From Neotabrizicola shimadae (lineage in GTDB: Bacteria > Pseudomonadota > Alphaproteobacteria > Rhodobacterales > Rhodobacteraceae): a DNA stretch of 64,000 bases. Every line of letters starts with the position of its first letter. Position 1 is the first letter of the stretch. Positions 26,391 through 35,368 of this stretch are shown here, in pieces. Position numbers and translations under genes: made by a program. Below the pieces are notes generated by a model, which was not told the origin of the DNA, searched no databases, and worked only from the letters and a program-made list of their open reading frames with translations. The stretch covers positions 3,354,001 to 3,418,000 of the forward strand of contig NZ_CP069370.1 of assembly GCF_019623905.1 (NCBI RefSeq), in the 5' to 3' direction.

Positions 26391-27017
26391 ATGTCCTGCC
26401 ACGAAATCGAGGCGAACCTCGCCCGGATCGGGCCGAATGCGATCTTGCAGGCCGTCGCCGTGATCGACCGCGAGATGGGCCCAGAGGCGCGCAGCCGGTT
26501 GATGGCCATGGCCAAGGTGAATTTGCCGCCCCCGGACTCGGGCATGATTCCGGAGTGTGAAGCGCGCGCCGTGCATGACGCGATCCGCGAATTGCCAGAG
26601 GCTCGGAAGATGCTGCGCCTATCCGGGCTGTCGACCGCGGATTACATTCTGGCCAATCGCATCCCGGCCCCGGCACGACTTGCCATCCGTTCCCTGCCTG
26701 CCGGGTTGGGAGCACGGCTTCTGTCCGCAGCCATACAGCGCCATGCCTGGACCTTCGTGGGCTCGGGGCGCTTCCGCATCGCGGGCACGGGGCCCCTGAC
26801 CTTCGAAATTGCCGACAATCCTTTGCGGGCTGCCCGATCCGATACCCCCGCCTGCCACTGGCACGCGGCGGTCTTCGAGAGGCTGTTCGCCACGCTGGTC
26901 TGGCCCGGTGTGCGCGTCGAAGAGGTCACATGTGCTTCGGCAGGCGATGAGTGCTGCCGGTTCGTCCTGCATGCGGCGCGGGGCCGCGCGGACCATGTCC
27001 AGTCCAATTTACACTAG
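26391..27017 (+). CDS. bchJ: Bacteriochlorophyll synthesis protein BchJ (V4R domain)
   Basis: A 208-residue protein with a C-terminal V4R/4VR small-ligand domain (VEEVTCASAGDECCRFVLH). BchJ was once assigned as 8-vinyl reductase but is now thought to be an accessory, perhaps substrate-carrying, protein. Start MSCHEIEANL lies four bases after the bchE stop. Its last codons overlap a PpsR operator for bchG (26996-27013), so this 3' end is both coding and regulatory. Confidence 0.92.
   Translation: MSCHEIEANLARIGPNAILQAVAVIDREMGPEARSRLMAMAKVNLPPPDSGMIPECEARAVHDAIRELPEARKMLRLSGLSTADYILANRIPAPARLAIRSLPAGLGARLLSAAIQRHAWTFVGSGRFRIAGTGPLTFEIADNPLRAARSDTPACHWHAAVFERLFATLVWPGVRVEEVTCASAGDECCRFVLHAARGRADHVQSNLH
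26996..27013. promoter_or_regulatory. PpsR/CrtJ operator inside the end of bchJ
   Basis: Perfect TGT-N12-ACA (TGTCCAGTCCAATTTACA) whose last base is 2 nt before the bchJ stop codon. It pairs with the site at 27037-27054 (41 bp, about four helical turns, between starts). Confidence 0.75.
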
Positions 27018-27036
27018 CGCTTGCCCGACTCCCAGT

Positions 27037-27054
27037 TGTCATGTTTACTTGACA
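27037..27054. promoter_or_regulatory. PpsR/CrtJ operator immediately before bchG
   Basis: Perfect TGT-N12-ACA (TGTCATGTTTACTTGACA) ending one base before the bchG ATG. A possible promoter TTGCCC (27021-27026), 17 bp, TTTACT (27044-27049) would have its -10 inside this site. Confidence 0.8.
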
Positions 27055-27055
27055 C

Positions 27056-27955
27056 ATGAGCGCCCTTGAAAGTCTGACACCCCGCAGTCTCCCCGAGCCG
27101 CGCGCGATGCTGCGGCTGATCAAGCCGGTTACCTGGTTCCCACCCATCTGGGCCTATCTTTGCGGATCGGTCAGCGCCGGCGTGCCGCTGGCGGCGCATT
27201 GGCCATTGGTCCTCTTGGGCATGGTTCTCGCCGGCCCCATCGTCTGCGGCATGAGCCAGGCGGCAAACGATTGGTGCGACCGTCATGTCGATGCGGTGAA
27301 CGAACCCGACCGACCGATCCCGTCCGGCCGCATCCCTGGCCGATGGGGCTTGTGGATCGCCCTTGCGATGACAGTGTTGTCACTGGCGGTCGGTTGGTTG
27401 CTTGGTCCGTGGGGCTTTGGCGCCACGATTGTTGGCGTCCTGGCCGCCTGGGCCTATTCGGCGGAACCGATCCGGCTGAAGCGGTCGGGCTGGTGGGGGC
27501 CCGGCTTGGTGGGCCTGTCCTACGAGGGCCTGCCCTGGTTCACCGGCGCTGCCGTGCTGTTGCAGGGCGCGCCCTCCTTTCAGACAGTGATGATCGCCCT
27601 GCTGTATGCCCTCGGCGCGCATGGGATCATGACGCTGAACGATTTCAAGGCTTTGGAAGGTGACCGCCTGCATGGGGTCCGATCCTTGCCCGTGGTCCTT
27701 GGCCCGGAAGTCGCCGCGAAGATCGCCTGCACCGTCATGGGCCTGGCCCAATTGCTTGTGGTTTCGCTCCTTGCGATCTGGGGCAAGCCTTGGCACGCAT
27801 TGGCGGTGCTGGCGCTGCTCGGCGGTCAGGTCTTGGCTATGCGTGTGCTGTTTCGTGACCCGAGGGGCAAGGCGCCCTGGTACAACGGGACGGGTGTCGT
27901 GATGTACGTCACAGGCATGATGATCGCGGCCTTTGCGCTCAGGGGGTTGGCATGA
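27056..27955 (+). CDS. bchG: Bacteriochlorophyll synthase (geranylgeranyl/phytyl transferase)
   Basis: UbiA-family membrane prenyltransferase that esterifies bacteriochlorophyllide a. The 299-residue protein has about eight spans and the Mg-binding motif NDWCDRHVDAVNE (Asp72, Asp75, Asp79), followed by PDRPIPSGRIPG. The ATG is only one base from a PpsR palindrome and no ribosome binding site is visible (upstream is cttgac), so initiation may be leaderless from the local promoter. Stop overlaps the next gene. Confidence 0.97.
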   Translation: MSALESLTPRSLPEPRAMLRLIKPVTWFPPIWAYLCGSVSAGVPLAAHWPLVLLGMVLAGPIVCGMSQAANDWCDRHVDAVNEPDRPIPSGRIPGRWGLWIALAMTVLSLAVGWLLGPWGFGATIVGVLAAWAYSAEPIRLKRSGWWGPGLVGLSYEGLPWFTGAAVLLQGAPSFQTVMIALLYALGAHGIMTLNDFKALEGDRLHGVRSLPVVLGPEVAAKIACTVMGLAQLLVVSLLAIWGKPWHALAVLALLGGQVLAMRVLFRDPRGKAPWYNGTGVVMYVTGMMIAAFALRGLA

Positions 27956-29235
27956 AACTCAGCTGGCTTCAGATCATTCGCCTTGGCCTCGTTCAGCTTT
28001 GCCTGGGCGCCGTCGTGGTCCTGACGACCTCGACGCTGAACCGGCTGATGACGGTGGAACTGGCGCTGCCTGCGGTGCTGCCCGGTCTTCTGGTGGCCCT
28101 TCACTACGGCATCCAGATCAGCCGACCCGCCTGGGGGCTGCGCTCGGACACGCGGGGCAACCGGACGCTCTACATCGTGGGTGGCATGGCGGTCCTGTCG
28201 CTTGGCGCCTTCCTCGCCGCCTTGGCGATTACCGTGATGGGTGCGCACTTCTGGGCGGGTATGGCGCTTTCCGTCGTCGCATACGTTTTGATCGGCCTCG
28301 GCGTCGGATCCTCGGGCACATCGCTTCTCGCACTCCTGGCCACAGCAACGGAACCCCGCCGCCGCGCGGCGGCCGCCACCATCACCTGGTTGATGATGAT
28401 CTTCGGCATCGCCGCGACGGCTGGCACGGTCGGCGCGCTACTCGACCCCTATGGCCCGGCACGCCTGCTGTGGATCGTTGGCACTGTTACACTCGGCGCC
28501 GTGGTACTGACGGCGGTGGCAGTGGCGGGGATCGAGAAGCGCGTTCAGGCGGTCAGCGGAAGCGAGGAACGAGTGGCCCTACGGCAGGGTCTTGCCGAGA
28601 TCTGGCGCGAGCCTAAGGCGCGGTCCTTCACGCTTTTCATATTCCTTTCCATGACCGCTTACTTTCTGCAGGAACTCATCCTCGAGCCCTATGCCGGCCT
28701 TGTCTTCGGATTCACGCCCGGGCAATCCACGCAACTTTCCGGAATGCAGAATGGCGGTGTATTCTTGGGAATGCTGACCGTAGGCATTGCGCTTACCGGT
28801 TTGCGGCTCGGCTCCTTGCGCGCCTGGGTGATCGGAGGCTGCCTTGGGTCTGCTGCGGCATTGGCAATCCTGGCCGGGGCCGCCGGGGCGGGACCAGAGG
28901 TACTGCGCGCAGCGACCATGGCACTTGGCTTCTTCAACGGGGTCTTCGCCGTGGCGGCCATCGGCGCAATGATGGCGCTGGCAGGCGAGGGCCGAGAGGC
29001 GCGTGAGGGTGCGCGCATGGGAATGTGGGGGGCAGCGCAGGCCCTGGCGGCCGGATTCGGCGGGCTTCTCGGGGCCGGTGCGGCGGACGCGCTACGGCTG
29101 GTCCTGCCCGATGCTACGGCATTCGGCGCAGTATTCCTGGCCGAGGCGGCGTTGTTCGTCATCGCCGCGCTGATGGCCGCCGGGGTCGTCTCGGCTGCCC
29201 GCCAATCGCCGAAAGCTGTCATTGCGGGGGAATGA
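27952..29235 (+). CDS. PucC-family light-harvesting assembly protein (orf428-like)
   Basis: A 427-residue, 12-span protein of the PucC/LhaA branch of the MFS fold (LGLVQLCLGAVVVLTTSTLNR at the N terminus, ILEPYAGLVFGF in the middle). Position between bchG and bchP and its length equal R. capsulatus orf428 (also called bch2). It may hand pigment to light-harvesting apoproteins or act in their membrane insertion. ATGA overlap with bchG. Confidence 0.93.
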   Translation: MKLSWLQIIRLGLVQLCLGAVVVLTTSTLNRLMTVELALPAVLPGLLVALHYGIQISRPAWGLRSDTRGNRTLYIVGGMAVLSLGAFLAALAITVMGAHFWAGMALSVVAYVLIGLGVGSSGTSLLALLATATEPRRRAAAATITWLMMIFGIAATAGTVGALLDPYGPARLLWIVGTVTLGAVVLTAVAVAGIEKRVQAVSGSEERVALRQGLAEIWREPKARSFTLFIFLSMTAYFLQELILEPYAGLVFGFTPGQSTQLSGMQNGGVFLGMLTVGIALTGLRLGSLRAWVIGGCLGSAAALAILAGAAGAGPEVLRAATMALGFFNGVFAVAAIGAMMALAGEGREAREGARMGMWGAAQALAAGFGGLLGAGAADALRLVLPDATAFGAVFLAEAALFVIAALMAAGVVSAARQSPKAVIAGE

Positions 29236-29236
29236 G

Positions 29237-30418
29237 ATGCGCTACGATGCCTTTGTCGTCGGCGGGGGGCCGTCAGGCGCCACAGCTGCCGAGGATCTGG
29301 CCCGCGCCGGTCGTCGCGTCGCGCTTCTGGACCGGGCGGGGCGGATCAAGCCTTGCGGGGGCGCCATTCCTCCACGCCTGATCGCGGATTTCGACATCCC
29401 CGACCATCTGATCGTGGCGCGCATCCGCTGCGCCCGCATGATCTCGCCAACCGGCCGTGCCGTGGACATCCATATCGAAGGCGGCTTCGTCGGCATGGTG
29501 GACCGCGAGGATTTCGACGAGTTCCTGCGCGACCGCGCCGCGATGCGGGGCGCCGACCGGTTGACCGGTACCTTCCTTCGCATCGAGCGCGAGGCTGATG
29601 GCCCGGTCGTAGTCTGGCGGGAAAAGGCCACGGGCGAAGAACGCCGGACACCCACCCGTGTGGTGATCGGCGCCGATGGCGCGCGGTCCTCGGTGGCACG
29701 GGCAGAAGTGCCGGGCGGCGACAGCATCCCCTACGTGATCGCCTATCACGAGATCATTGCCGATCCATCGGGCCTGGAAGGCTATGACCCGGATCGCTGC
29801 GATGTGGTCTACGACGGGCGGATTTCTCCTGACTTCTACGGCTGGATCTTCCCACATGGGCCACGCGCTTCTGTCGGAATGGGAACCGAAAAGCCCGATG
29901 TGGACTTGAAGCGGGCGACCGCGGACCTGCGCGCCATGTCCGGGCTGGGCGGCTGCGAGACCCTGCGCCGCGAGGGAGCGCCCATCCCGCTGAAGCCGCT
30001 GGATCGGTGGGACAACGGCCGGGACGTGGTGTTGGCGGGTGATGCGGCGGGGGTGGTGGCGCCGTCCTCGGGCGAGGGCATCTTCTATGCCATGGCTGGC
30101 GGGCGCGCGGCAGCAACGGCTGCTCAGGCATTCCTTGCCTCGGGCCGCGCGGCAGACCTGAAGCTCGCCCGCAAGATGTTCATCAAGGAGCACGGCACCG
30201 TGTTCAAGGTGCTGCGCTCCATGCAGGACGCCTACTACCGGGATGATACAAGGCGCGAGCGCTTCGTCAGCCTATGCCATGACATCGACGTGCAGCGCCT
30301 GACCTTCGAGGCCTATATGAACAAGCGTCTTGTCGCGGCGCGGCCCATGGCGCATGTGAAGATCGGGCTGAAGAACCTGGCACATTTGATGGGCCTTGTG
30401 CGGCCCGAATGGTCATGA
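29237..30418 (+). CDS. bchP: Geranylgeranyl reductase
   Basis: FAD-dependent reductase that converts the geranylgeranyl tail of bacteriochlorophyll a to phytyl. The 393-residue protein begins with the dinucleotide fold YDAFVVGGGPSGATAAEDL, has PCGGAIPPRL shortly after and GDAAGVVAPSSGEGI at the FAD ribityl site. Start MRYDAFV at 29237 follows the previous stop by one base and gives the family N terminus. Confidence 0.97.
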   Translation: MRYDAFVVGGGPSGATAAEDLARAGRRVALLDRAGRIKPCGGAIPPRLIADFDIPDHLIVARIRCARMISPTGRAVDIHIEGGFVGMVDREDFDEFLRDRAAMRGADRLTGTFLRIEREADGPVVVWREKATGEERRTPTRVVIGADGARSSVARAEVPGGDSIPYVIAYHEIIADPSGLEGYDPDRCDVVYDGRISPDFYGWIFPHGPRASVGMGTEKPDVDLKRATADLRAMSGLGGCETLRREGAPIPLKPLDRWDNGRDVVLAGDAAGVVAPSSGEGIFYAMAGGRAAATAAQAFLASGRAADLKLARKMFIKEHGTVFKVLRSMQDAYYRDDTRRERFVSLCHDIDVQRLTFEAYMNKRLVAARPMAHVKIGLKNLAHLMGLVRPEWS

Positions 30419-30438
30419 AGCCGGAGGCGCGCCCCGCC

Positions 30439-30966
30439 ATGCAGATGATCCCCGCCTTCGTCGATGGCCGGCTCGAGCCGGTCGAAAAGCTGGAGGTTCA
30501 CCGTCGCGGGTTGCGGCATCCGGCGATTTCGGTCTTCGTGACACGCGACGGGGCGATCCTTTTGCAGCAGCGGGCGCTGACCAAGTACCACACGCCCGGT
30601 CTTTGGGCGAACACCTGTTGCACGCATCCGCATTGGGGTGAAACCGCAGCTGACTGCGCCGCCCGTCGGCTTGACGAGGAGTTGGGCTTGGGTGGGCTCG
30701 CGCTGCGACCTGCCGGTGTCGTGGAGTACCGAGCCGATGTGGCGGGCGGGTTGACCGAGCACGAAGTGGTCGACATCTTCACGGCCGAAGCGCCGGCAGG
30801 GGTTGAGCCGCTTGCGAACCCCGATGAAGTGTCAGCGACGGCATGGATGACGCTGCCAGAACTGCGCCGCCAGATCGCGATTCGACCTGAACGCTTTACG
30901 CCGTGGCTGCGCATCTATGTTGCCGAGCACTCTCAGTTGATTTTCGGCGAATCGCTGCTGAACTGA
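30439..30966 (+). CDS. idi: Isopentenyl-diphosphate delta-isomerase, type I
   Basis: Interconverts IPP and DMAPP for carotenoid and phytyl synthesis. Type I Nudix-fold enzyme, 175 residues, with the active-site cysteine block NTCCTHPHWGE and the Nudix-like RRLDEELGL. I chose ATG 30439 (MQMIPAFVDG), 11 bases after GGAGG; an ATG at 30415 overlapping the bchP stop would add eight residues. The last 34 bases overlap the end of bchO on the other strand. It is the counterpart of R. capsulatus orf176. Confidence 0.95.
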   Translation: MQMIPAFVDGRLEPVEKLEVHRRGLRHPAISVFVTRDGAILLQQRALTKYHTPGLWANTCCTHPHWGETAADCAARRLDEELGLGGLALRPAGVVEYRADVAGGLTEHEVVDIFTAEAPAGVEPLANPDEVSATAWMTLPELRRQIAIRPERFTPWLRIYVAEHSQLIFGESLLN

Positions 30967-31811
30967 AGCGCCTCGAGCAACAATCCTGCCAGGCCGTCAG
31001 CACGTTCCTCGTGAACGATGTGGCCGCCCTCGACATCAATCACCCGTCCACGAACAAGGCGCGTTGCGACCGCATGCGATACGCGTGGCGGGACCGTGCG
31101 ATCATCCCGCGCGGCGATCAGCACCACGTCCGATGACAGGCCCGGCAGCCGCGCCAGCAACGGATCAAGGTTCCAGCGCGCCATCATGCCGAGCGCACCC
31201 GCCACGTGGTCTGGGTCGCGCACCAGCCGAACGTAAAGGGCGACAGTCTCATCATCGACCTTGGAGCCGGTTCCGTCCAGAAGATCGCGCACACGTGCCT
31301 CGCTGCCCATCAGTGTGGAGACCGTTCTGGGCACAAAGGGCAGCGCCGCCAACCCGCGGGCGAGTACAGGGAAAAGCAACCCGGCGGGCCCTTCGAAGGC
31401 ACCCACTGCGGCGTTCAACCCAACCACCCGCGGCACTGGGCGCAAGAGCGCCATCTGCAATGCGATCGCCGCGCCGGCAGAGTGGCCGAGAATCGCCCGA
31501 GGCGCAGCGCCGAGGCTTTCGCACAGCATCCAGAGATCCTCGGCGATCCGGTTCAGCGAAAGTCGGTCGACAGCGCCGCACCGGGTACAGCCCTGGCCCG
31601 GCAGATCGGGGATGATCAGGCGAAAATGCTGCGCAAGTCCGGGCGCCGTGCGGCGGAAGCTGTGTCCTGATGCACCGAGGCCATGCAGCATCAGCACTGC
31701 CGGAGCGTCAGGCGACCCAAGTTCTGCCACCCACCAGTCATGCGGACCAGCGCGCAATCGGCGCGCCTGCAGCCGGAACGGCCAGGTCGCGGGAAGCTCG
31801 CGCGGGTCCAT
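30933..31811 (-). CDS. bchO: Bacteriochlorophyll gene-cluster alpha/beta hydrolase BchO
   Basis: A 292-residue alpha/beta hydrolase always found next to Mg-chelatase genes; thought to assist Mg-chelatase, activity unproven. Catalytic serine lies in ILGHSAGAA, the oxyanion turn in MLHGLGASGH, and the histidine in GGHIVHE. ATG at 31809-31811 is two bases after the bchD stop. Its 3' end runs 34 bases into idi on the opposite strand. Confidence 0.95.
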   Translation of the reverse strand: MDPRELPATWPFRLQARRLRAGPHDWWVAELGSPDAPAVLMLHGLGASGHSFRRTAPGLAQHFRLIIPDLPGQGCTRCGAVDRLSLNRIAEDLWMLCESLGAAPRAILGHSAGAAIALQMALLRPVPRVVGLNAAVGAFEGPAGLLFPVLARGLAALPFVPRTVSTLMGSEARVRDLLDGTGSKVDDETVALYVRLVRDPDHVAGALGMMARWNLDPLLARLPGLSSDVVLIAARDDRTVPPRVSHAVATRLVRGRVIDVEGGHIVHEERADGLAGLLLEALQFSSDSPKIN

Positions 31812-31813
31812 AT

Positions 31814-33475
31814 CTAGCGCTCCAGGGCCGACTCCAGGACGCCAGCCAGCCGCCCTGCCGTCGCGCGGGGCAAGGCGATGTAGCGCGCACCCATGCCCAT
31901 CGCAATCTGGGCAAGCCGCGGGTTGGGACGCTGGCCGACGTCGATCACCAAAGCCGATGTGCCCGCCTTTCGGATGGCGAGCGCCATCTGCAACGACTGC
32001 GCATCGGCCAGTTCCCGGTTCGGTCGCCCATCCAGCGCGACGTTGCATTTGCCGTCCGTCAGCACGGCAATGGTCGGCGTCATGCCGCGTCCGCGCGCCC
32101 GTGTCGCTGTATCCAACGCAAGCTCCAGCCCGCTTGCCAGCGGCGTTCCCCCGCCGCCAGGCAGGCCCCGCAGGCGTTGCCGGGCCTGAACCAGGCTTCG
32201 ACTGGGAGGCAGCAAGAGATCGGCGCCCGTTCCGCGAAAGGTCAACAGTGCCACATGATCGCGCCGACTGTAGGCTTGGGCCAGCAGCATCTCCACCGCG
32301 CCCTTTGCTTCGGCCAGGCGGGCAACAGCTGCGGATCCCGATGCGTCGACAGCGAAGATCAGCAGGCGGTCCGAATGGTCTTTGCAGCGCCGGATGTGAA
32401 AGTCTGTTGGCGCCACCAGAAGGGCCTGGTTCGCACGATTCGGCCAAGCACTCCGTCGCACTGCCTGCCACGGCGCTGCGCTGCGAAGCGTGGCAACCAG
32501 ATCAAGACGGGCCTGCATTGACGGGCGTGCACGGCGTGGCGACAAAGGGCGCCCCCTGCGGTTGCCGGCTCGGGCCGCGCCGGAACCGGTAGCCCCCCGG
32601 CCTGACCTCGACAATCGTCCGGCATCAAGCTGGCGCAGAACCTCCTCTGGAAGCGCAGCGCGCGCTGCGGCGACCAGGATGTCGGCCGCGGCGCTGTCTT
32701 GCCCTTCTCGTTGCGTGCTGTCGCTTCCTGGTTCGGGCGGAGGCTGCAAGGGCGGGGGCTCGGCGTCCGGCGCGGGCGGGACCGAAGCGGCGCGGTGCGC
32801 CAACGCGAACTCGGCAGCTTGCGCGAGGTCGGGAGGCTCGACAACGTCGCGCCCGGCAAGCGCCGCAAGGATTCGTGCGGTGGTCAGGGCAAGCGTGGGC
32901 GCACGCAGCGAGTCGATCCCCAAGGCATCGCAGGCCGCGACCAGATCGCGCACTGCGGTGTGGGGCACCTTGACCATGGGCAGGCGCCGACGCGCTGCTG
33001 CAATCAACTCGGGATCCGGCAGAATTGGTGCCTCGTCCGGCCCATCCGGGCACAAGAACAAGGCCAAACGATCCGCCAAAGCGAGCGGGAGCCCTTCCGA
33101 TTCGTCGGCGGCCTCGTCCAGCGCAATCACCGCGTGATGGTGACGGTCCAACGCTTGAGCAAGCCGCGCGGCGAGCGCCGCGTCACATCGTTCTGCCATC
33201 GGGAGGATCATGACAGCGGGACGGTCCAACAGTCCGGGTCGCGAAACAGGCGAACCGGAGCCGAGAGTCGAGGCGATGTCCAGTCCACCGAACAACGCTT
33301 CGTCCCCCGCATTGGGCGGCAACCGCAGCAAGGGCAAGGGCAGGGAAAGCCGCCGCAGCGCCTCGATCAGCCTCAGCCGGGCAGGGCCGGCCCGGCTGCG
33401 CAACCACAGGCCGCCAAGAGCAACCGGATCAACGGCCAAAACGGCCAGAACGGTGGTTGTCGCATCGCCTCCCAT
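31814..33475 (-). CDS. bchD: Magnesium chelatase subunit D
   Basis: AAA+ platform subunit that links the BchI motor ring to BchH. The 553-residue protein has a degenerate AAA+ N-terminal half, a proline and acid-rich linker around 270-300, and a C-terminal integrin-I domain with the MIDAS motif VDASGSAA and later TDGKCN. Start MGGDATTT is one base after the bchI stop. Confidence 0.97.
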   Translation of the reverse strand: MGGDATTTVLAVLAVDPVALGGLWLRSRAGPARLRLIEALRRLSLPLPLLRLPPNAGDEALFGGLDIASTLGSGSPVSRPGLLDRPAVMILPMAERCDAALAARLAQALDRHHHAVIALDEAADESEGLPLALADRLALFLCPDGPDEAPILPDPELIAAARRRLPMVKVPHTAVRDLVAACDALGIDSLRAPTLALTTARILAALAGRDVVEPPDLAQAAEFALAHRAASVPPAPDAEPPPLQPPPEPGSDSTQREGQDSAAADILVAAARAALPEEVLRQLDAGRLSRSGRGATGSGAARAGNRRGRPLSPRRARPSMQARLDLVATLRSAAPWQAVRRSAWPNRANQALLVAPTDFHIRRCKDHSDRLLIFAVDASGSAAVARLAEAKGAVEMLLAQAYSRRDHVALLTFRGTGADLLLPPSRSLVQARQRLRGLPGGGGTPLASGLELALDTATRARGRGMTPTIAVLTDGKCNVALDGRPNRELADAQSLQMALAIRKAGTSALVIDVGQRPNPRLAQIAMGMGARYIALPRATAGRLAGVLESALER

Positions 33476-33476
33476 C

Positions 33477-34529
33477 TCAAGGCAGCGTTTCAGAAAGGGC
33501 GCGGGCCACTCGGGCAGTCGACCCGGCCTCGTCCAACGGGTCACGGCGCAGACGGTGGGCCAGCGCCATCGGCGCTACACGGCGCAGATGGGCGCGCGTG
33601 ACCGCAGGTGCCGCCTCAAGTGCCGCAAGGGCACGCCCGGCTCGCAGAAGCGTCAACTCGCCGCGCACGCCATCGGACCCAAGAGCGATGCACAACGCCG
33701 CGCAGTCATGCAGCGCCGTGTTGGGCGCCTGGATCTGCGAAAGGCGCGGCCGGGCAGCAAGGATGTCCTCCCGCAGACCCATATCCTGTGGACGCCAGTT
33801 CGCAAGGAACGCATCCGGGTCCATGTCGAAAGCGTCGCGCCGTCGGATCACCTCGACCCGGGTCTCGATGTCGCGCGGGCTGGTCACTTCTACGGACAGA
33901 CCGAAACGGTCCAGAAGCTGCGGGCGCAGATCTCCTTCCTCCGGGTTCCCGGATCCGACCAACACAAACCTGGCCGGGTGCCGGATGGACAGCCCGTCAC
34001 GCTCCACAACGTTCTCGCCGGATTGGGCGACGTCCAGCAGAAGATCGACCAGATGATCCTCCAGCAGGTTCACCTCGTCGATGTAGAGATACCCCCGGTT
34101 CGCCCGCGCCAGAAGACCGGGCTCAAAGGCCTTCTCTCCGCGTGCGATGGCACGTTCTATATCCAGCGCGCCGACGACCCTGTCTTCCGAGGCGCCCAGT
34201 GGCAGGTCCACGACAGGCGTCGGCCGCCGGACGATGGTCGAAGAAGTCAGCGTCACCCATTCCGGCACCTGTTCCGGGCGCGGCGAGTTGACAGGGCATC
34301 CCTCGACTGCTTCGATCTCGGGCAGCAGGGCAGCCAGCGCACGGACAGCCGTGGACTTGCCAGTTCCCCGGTCACCGAAGACGAGAACGCCCCCGATGGC
34401 CGGATCGACCGCCGTCAGCAGCAGGGCCAGCTTCATGTCGTCCTGCCCGACGATGGCCGAAAACGGGTATGCCGGTCGAGCTCGAACCCCATCAGAACGC
34501 GGGTGAATCCGGGCGATGGCCTGTGTCAT
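33477..34529 (-). CDS. bchI: Magnesium chelatase ATPase subunit I
   Basis: AAA+ ATPase that drives Mg2+ insertion into protoporphyrin IX. The 350-residue protein has Walker A FGDRGTGKST near residue 48, Walker B LYIDEVNLL, sensor VLVGSGNPEEGDLRPQLLDR and the arginine finger region. Start MTQAIARIH overlaps the crtA stop by four bases. Confidence 0.98.
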   Translation of the reverse strand: MTQAIARIHPRSDGVRARPAYPFSAIVGQDDMKLALLLTAVDPAIGGVLVFGDRGTGKSTAVRALAALLPEIEAVEGCPVNSPRPEQVPEWVTLTSSTIVRRPTPVVDLPLGASEDRVVGALDIERAIARGEKAFEPGLLARANRGYLYIDEVNLLEDHLVDLLLDVAQSGENVVERDGLSIRHPARFVLVGSGNPEEGDLRPQLLDRFGLSVEVTSPRDIETRVEVIRRRDAFDMDPDAFLANWRPQDMGLREDILAARPRLSQIQAPNTALHDCAALCIALGSDGVRGELTLLRAGRALAALEAAPAVTRAHLRRVAPMALAHRLRRDPLDEAGSTARVARALSETLP

Positions 34530-35251
34530 GCGGCTTCCCTTTCTGCAAGTTTGTCCGCAAGCGGATCGGTCCCGCCCCAAAGGCCTTCGGACCCCAGGAT
34601 GCGAAAGCGGGCGTAAAGTTCCTCGGCGAACCAGTTACCTTCTCGGACAGCCCTGATCGCTTCGGCATGGGGGCCTTTCGCGCGGGCGAAAGCAGCCATG
34701 GTGGTGCTGTCAGGCCAGATCGAGAAGGTGACCTGATGCAGAAGCGGCATCTCACCGACTCCGATCTTGAACAGCACATCGGGGTTCTTGCCGATGGCGG
34801 ACGAGATATCGGGAACCCTCTGCCAGAACCGCAGTGCACGGCTGGGGCGAAGCGTCGCCCGGGTCAGCGCCGCGACGGGACCGCTGACGGCTTCGCTTCT
34901 GCCGCTTTCACCAAGGAACGGGCTGACGCCAGACCAGCTTCCCCTGACCGATAAGGGATCAAGGAACACGGTCCAGACCTCGCGTGCACGCGCACGCCAC
35001 CTTTGCCAGACGGGCGAGTCGGAAACCGCATCCCGGGCTGCCTTTTCCGAGGCCCAGACAGCAACGATGGCCCAAACCTGCCAGTTCGGCCGAGGGGTAA
35101 AGCCTTCTCCGGTACCAGACCCGCAAAGCTTGAAGAATCGAAGCCGGGAGTCCTGTCGCAGCGCCCGACGGGCCAGCGCCATCTGACCGATCACCCAGAG
35201 CCGCGACATCGGGGCGGTAAAGCGGAACAGGCTGAGGGTGGCAACCGGAAT
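34526..35251 (-). CDS. crtA: Spheroidene monooxygenase, probable ATT start
   Basis: Converts spheroidene to the ketocarotenoid spheroidenone in oxygen. With an ATT start at 35249-35251 the protein is 241 residues and begins PVATLSLFRF after the initiator, the expected N terminus of CrtA. A perfect GGAGGA stands seven bases before the ATT. The first ATG in frame (35207-35209) would remove these conserved residues, and no ATG, GTG or TTG lies between. Conserved LCGSGTGEGFTPRPNW and LLHQVTFSIWPD are present. First gene of crtA-bchI-bchD-bchO; a PpsR operator is 21 bp upstream. Confidence 0.93.
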   Translation of the reverse strand: MPVATLSLFRFTAPMSRLWVIGQMALARRALRQDSRLRFFKLCGSGTGEGFTPRPNWQVWAIVAVWASEKAARDAVSDSPVWQRWRARAREVWTVFLDPLSVRGSWSGVSPFLGESGRSEAVSGPVAALTRATLRPSRALRFWQRVPDISSAIGKNPDVLFKIGVGEMPLLHQVTFSIWPDSTTMAAFARAKGPHAEAIRAVREGNWFAEELYARFRILGSEGLWGGTDPLADKLAEREAA

Positions 35252-35271
35252 GGCCGGATCCTCCGAGAAAG

Positions 35272-35289
35272 TGTAAATCCAGTGTTACA
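35272..35289. promoter_or_regulatory. PpsR/CrtJ operator between crtA and crtI
   Basis: Perfect TGT-N12-ACA (TGTAAATCCAGTGTTACA) in the divergent crtA-crtI promoter region. It is paired with a one-mismatch site at 35347-35364. Confidence 0.85.
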
Positions 35290-35346
35290 CCCGGCTGGAA
35301 AAAAGGAAAGATGTAACTCCCTATCACGATGAGGAGTCCTGACAGT

Positions 35347-35364
35347 TGTAAATCAAACTGGACG
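35347..35364. promoter_or_regulatory. Degenerate PpsR operator before crtI
   Basis: TGT-N12-ACG (TGTAAATCAAACTGGACG), one mismatch from consensus, 75 bp from the perfect site. Its left half TGTAAATC is identical to that of the perfect site. Likely the weaker partner of a cooperative pair. Confidence 0.55.
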
Positions 35365-35368
35365 CCTT

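Noticed and set aside
31812-32471. N-terminal extension of BchO by 220 codons
   Set aside because: Lies wholly in bchD; the ATG at 31811 gives the normal BchO start.
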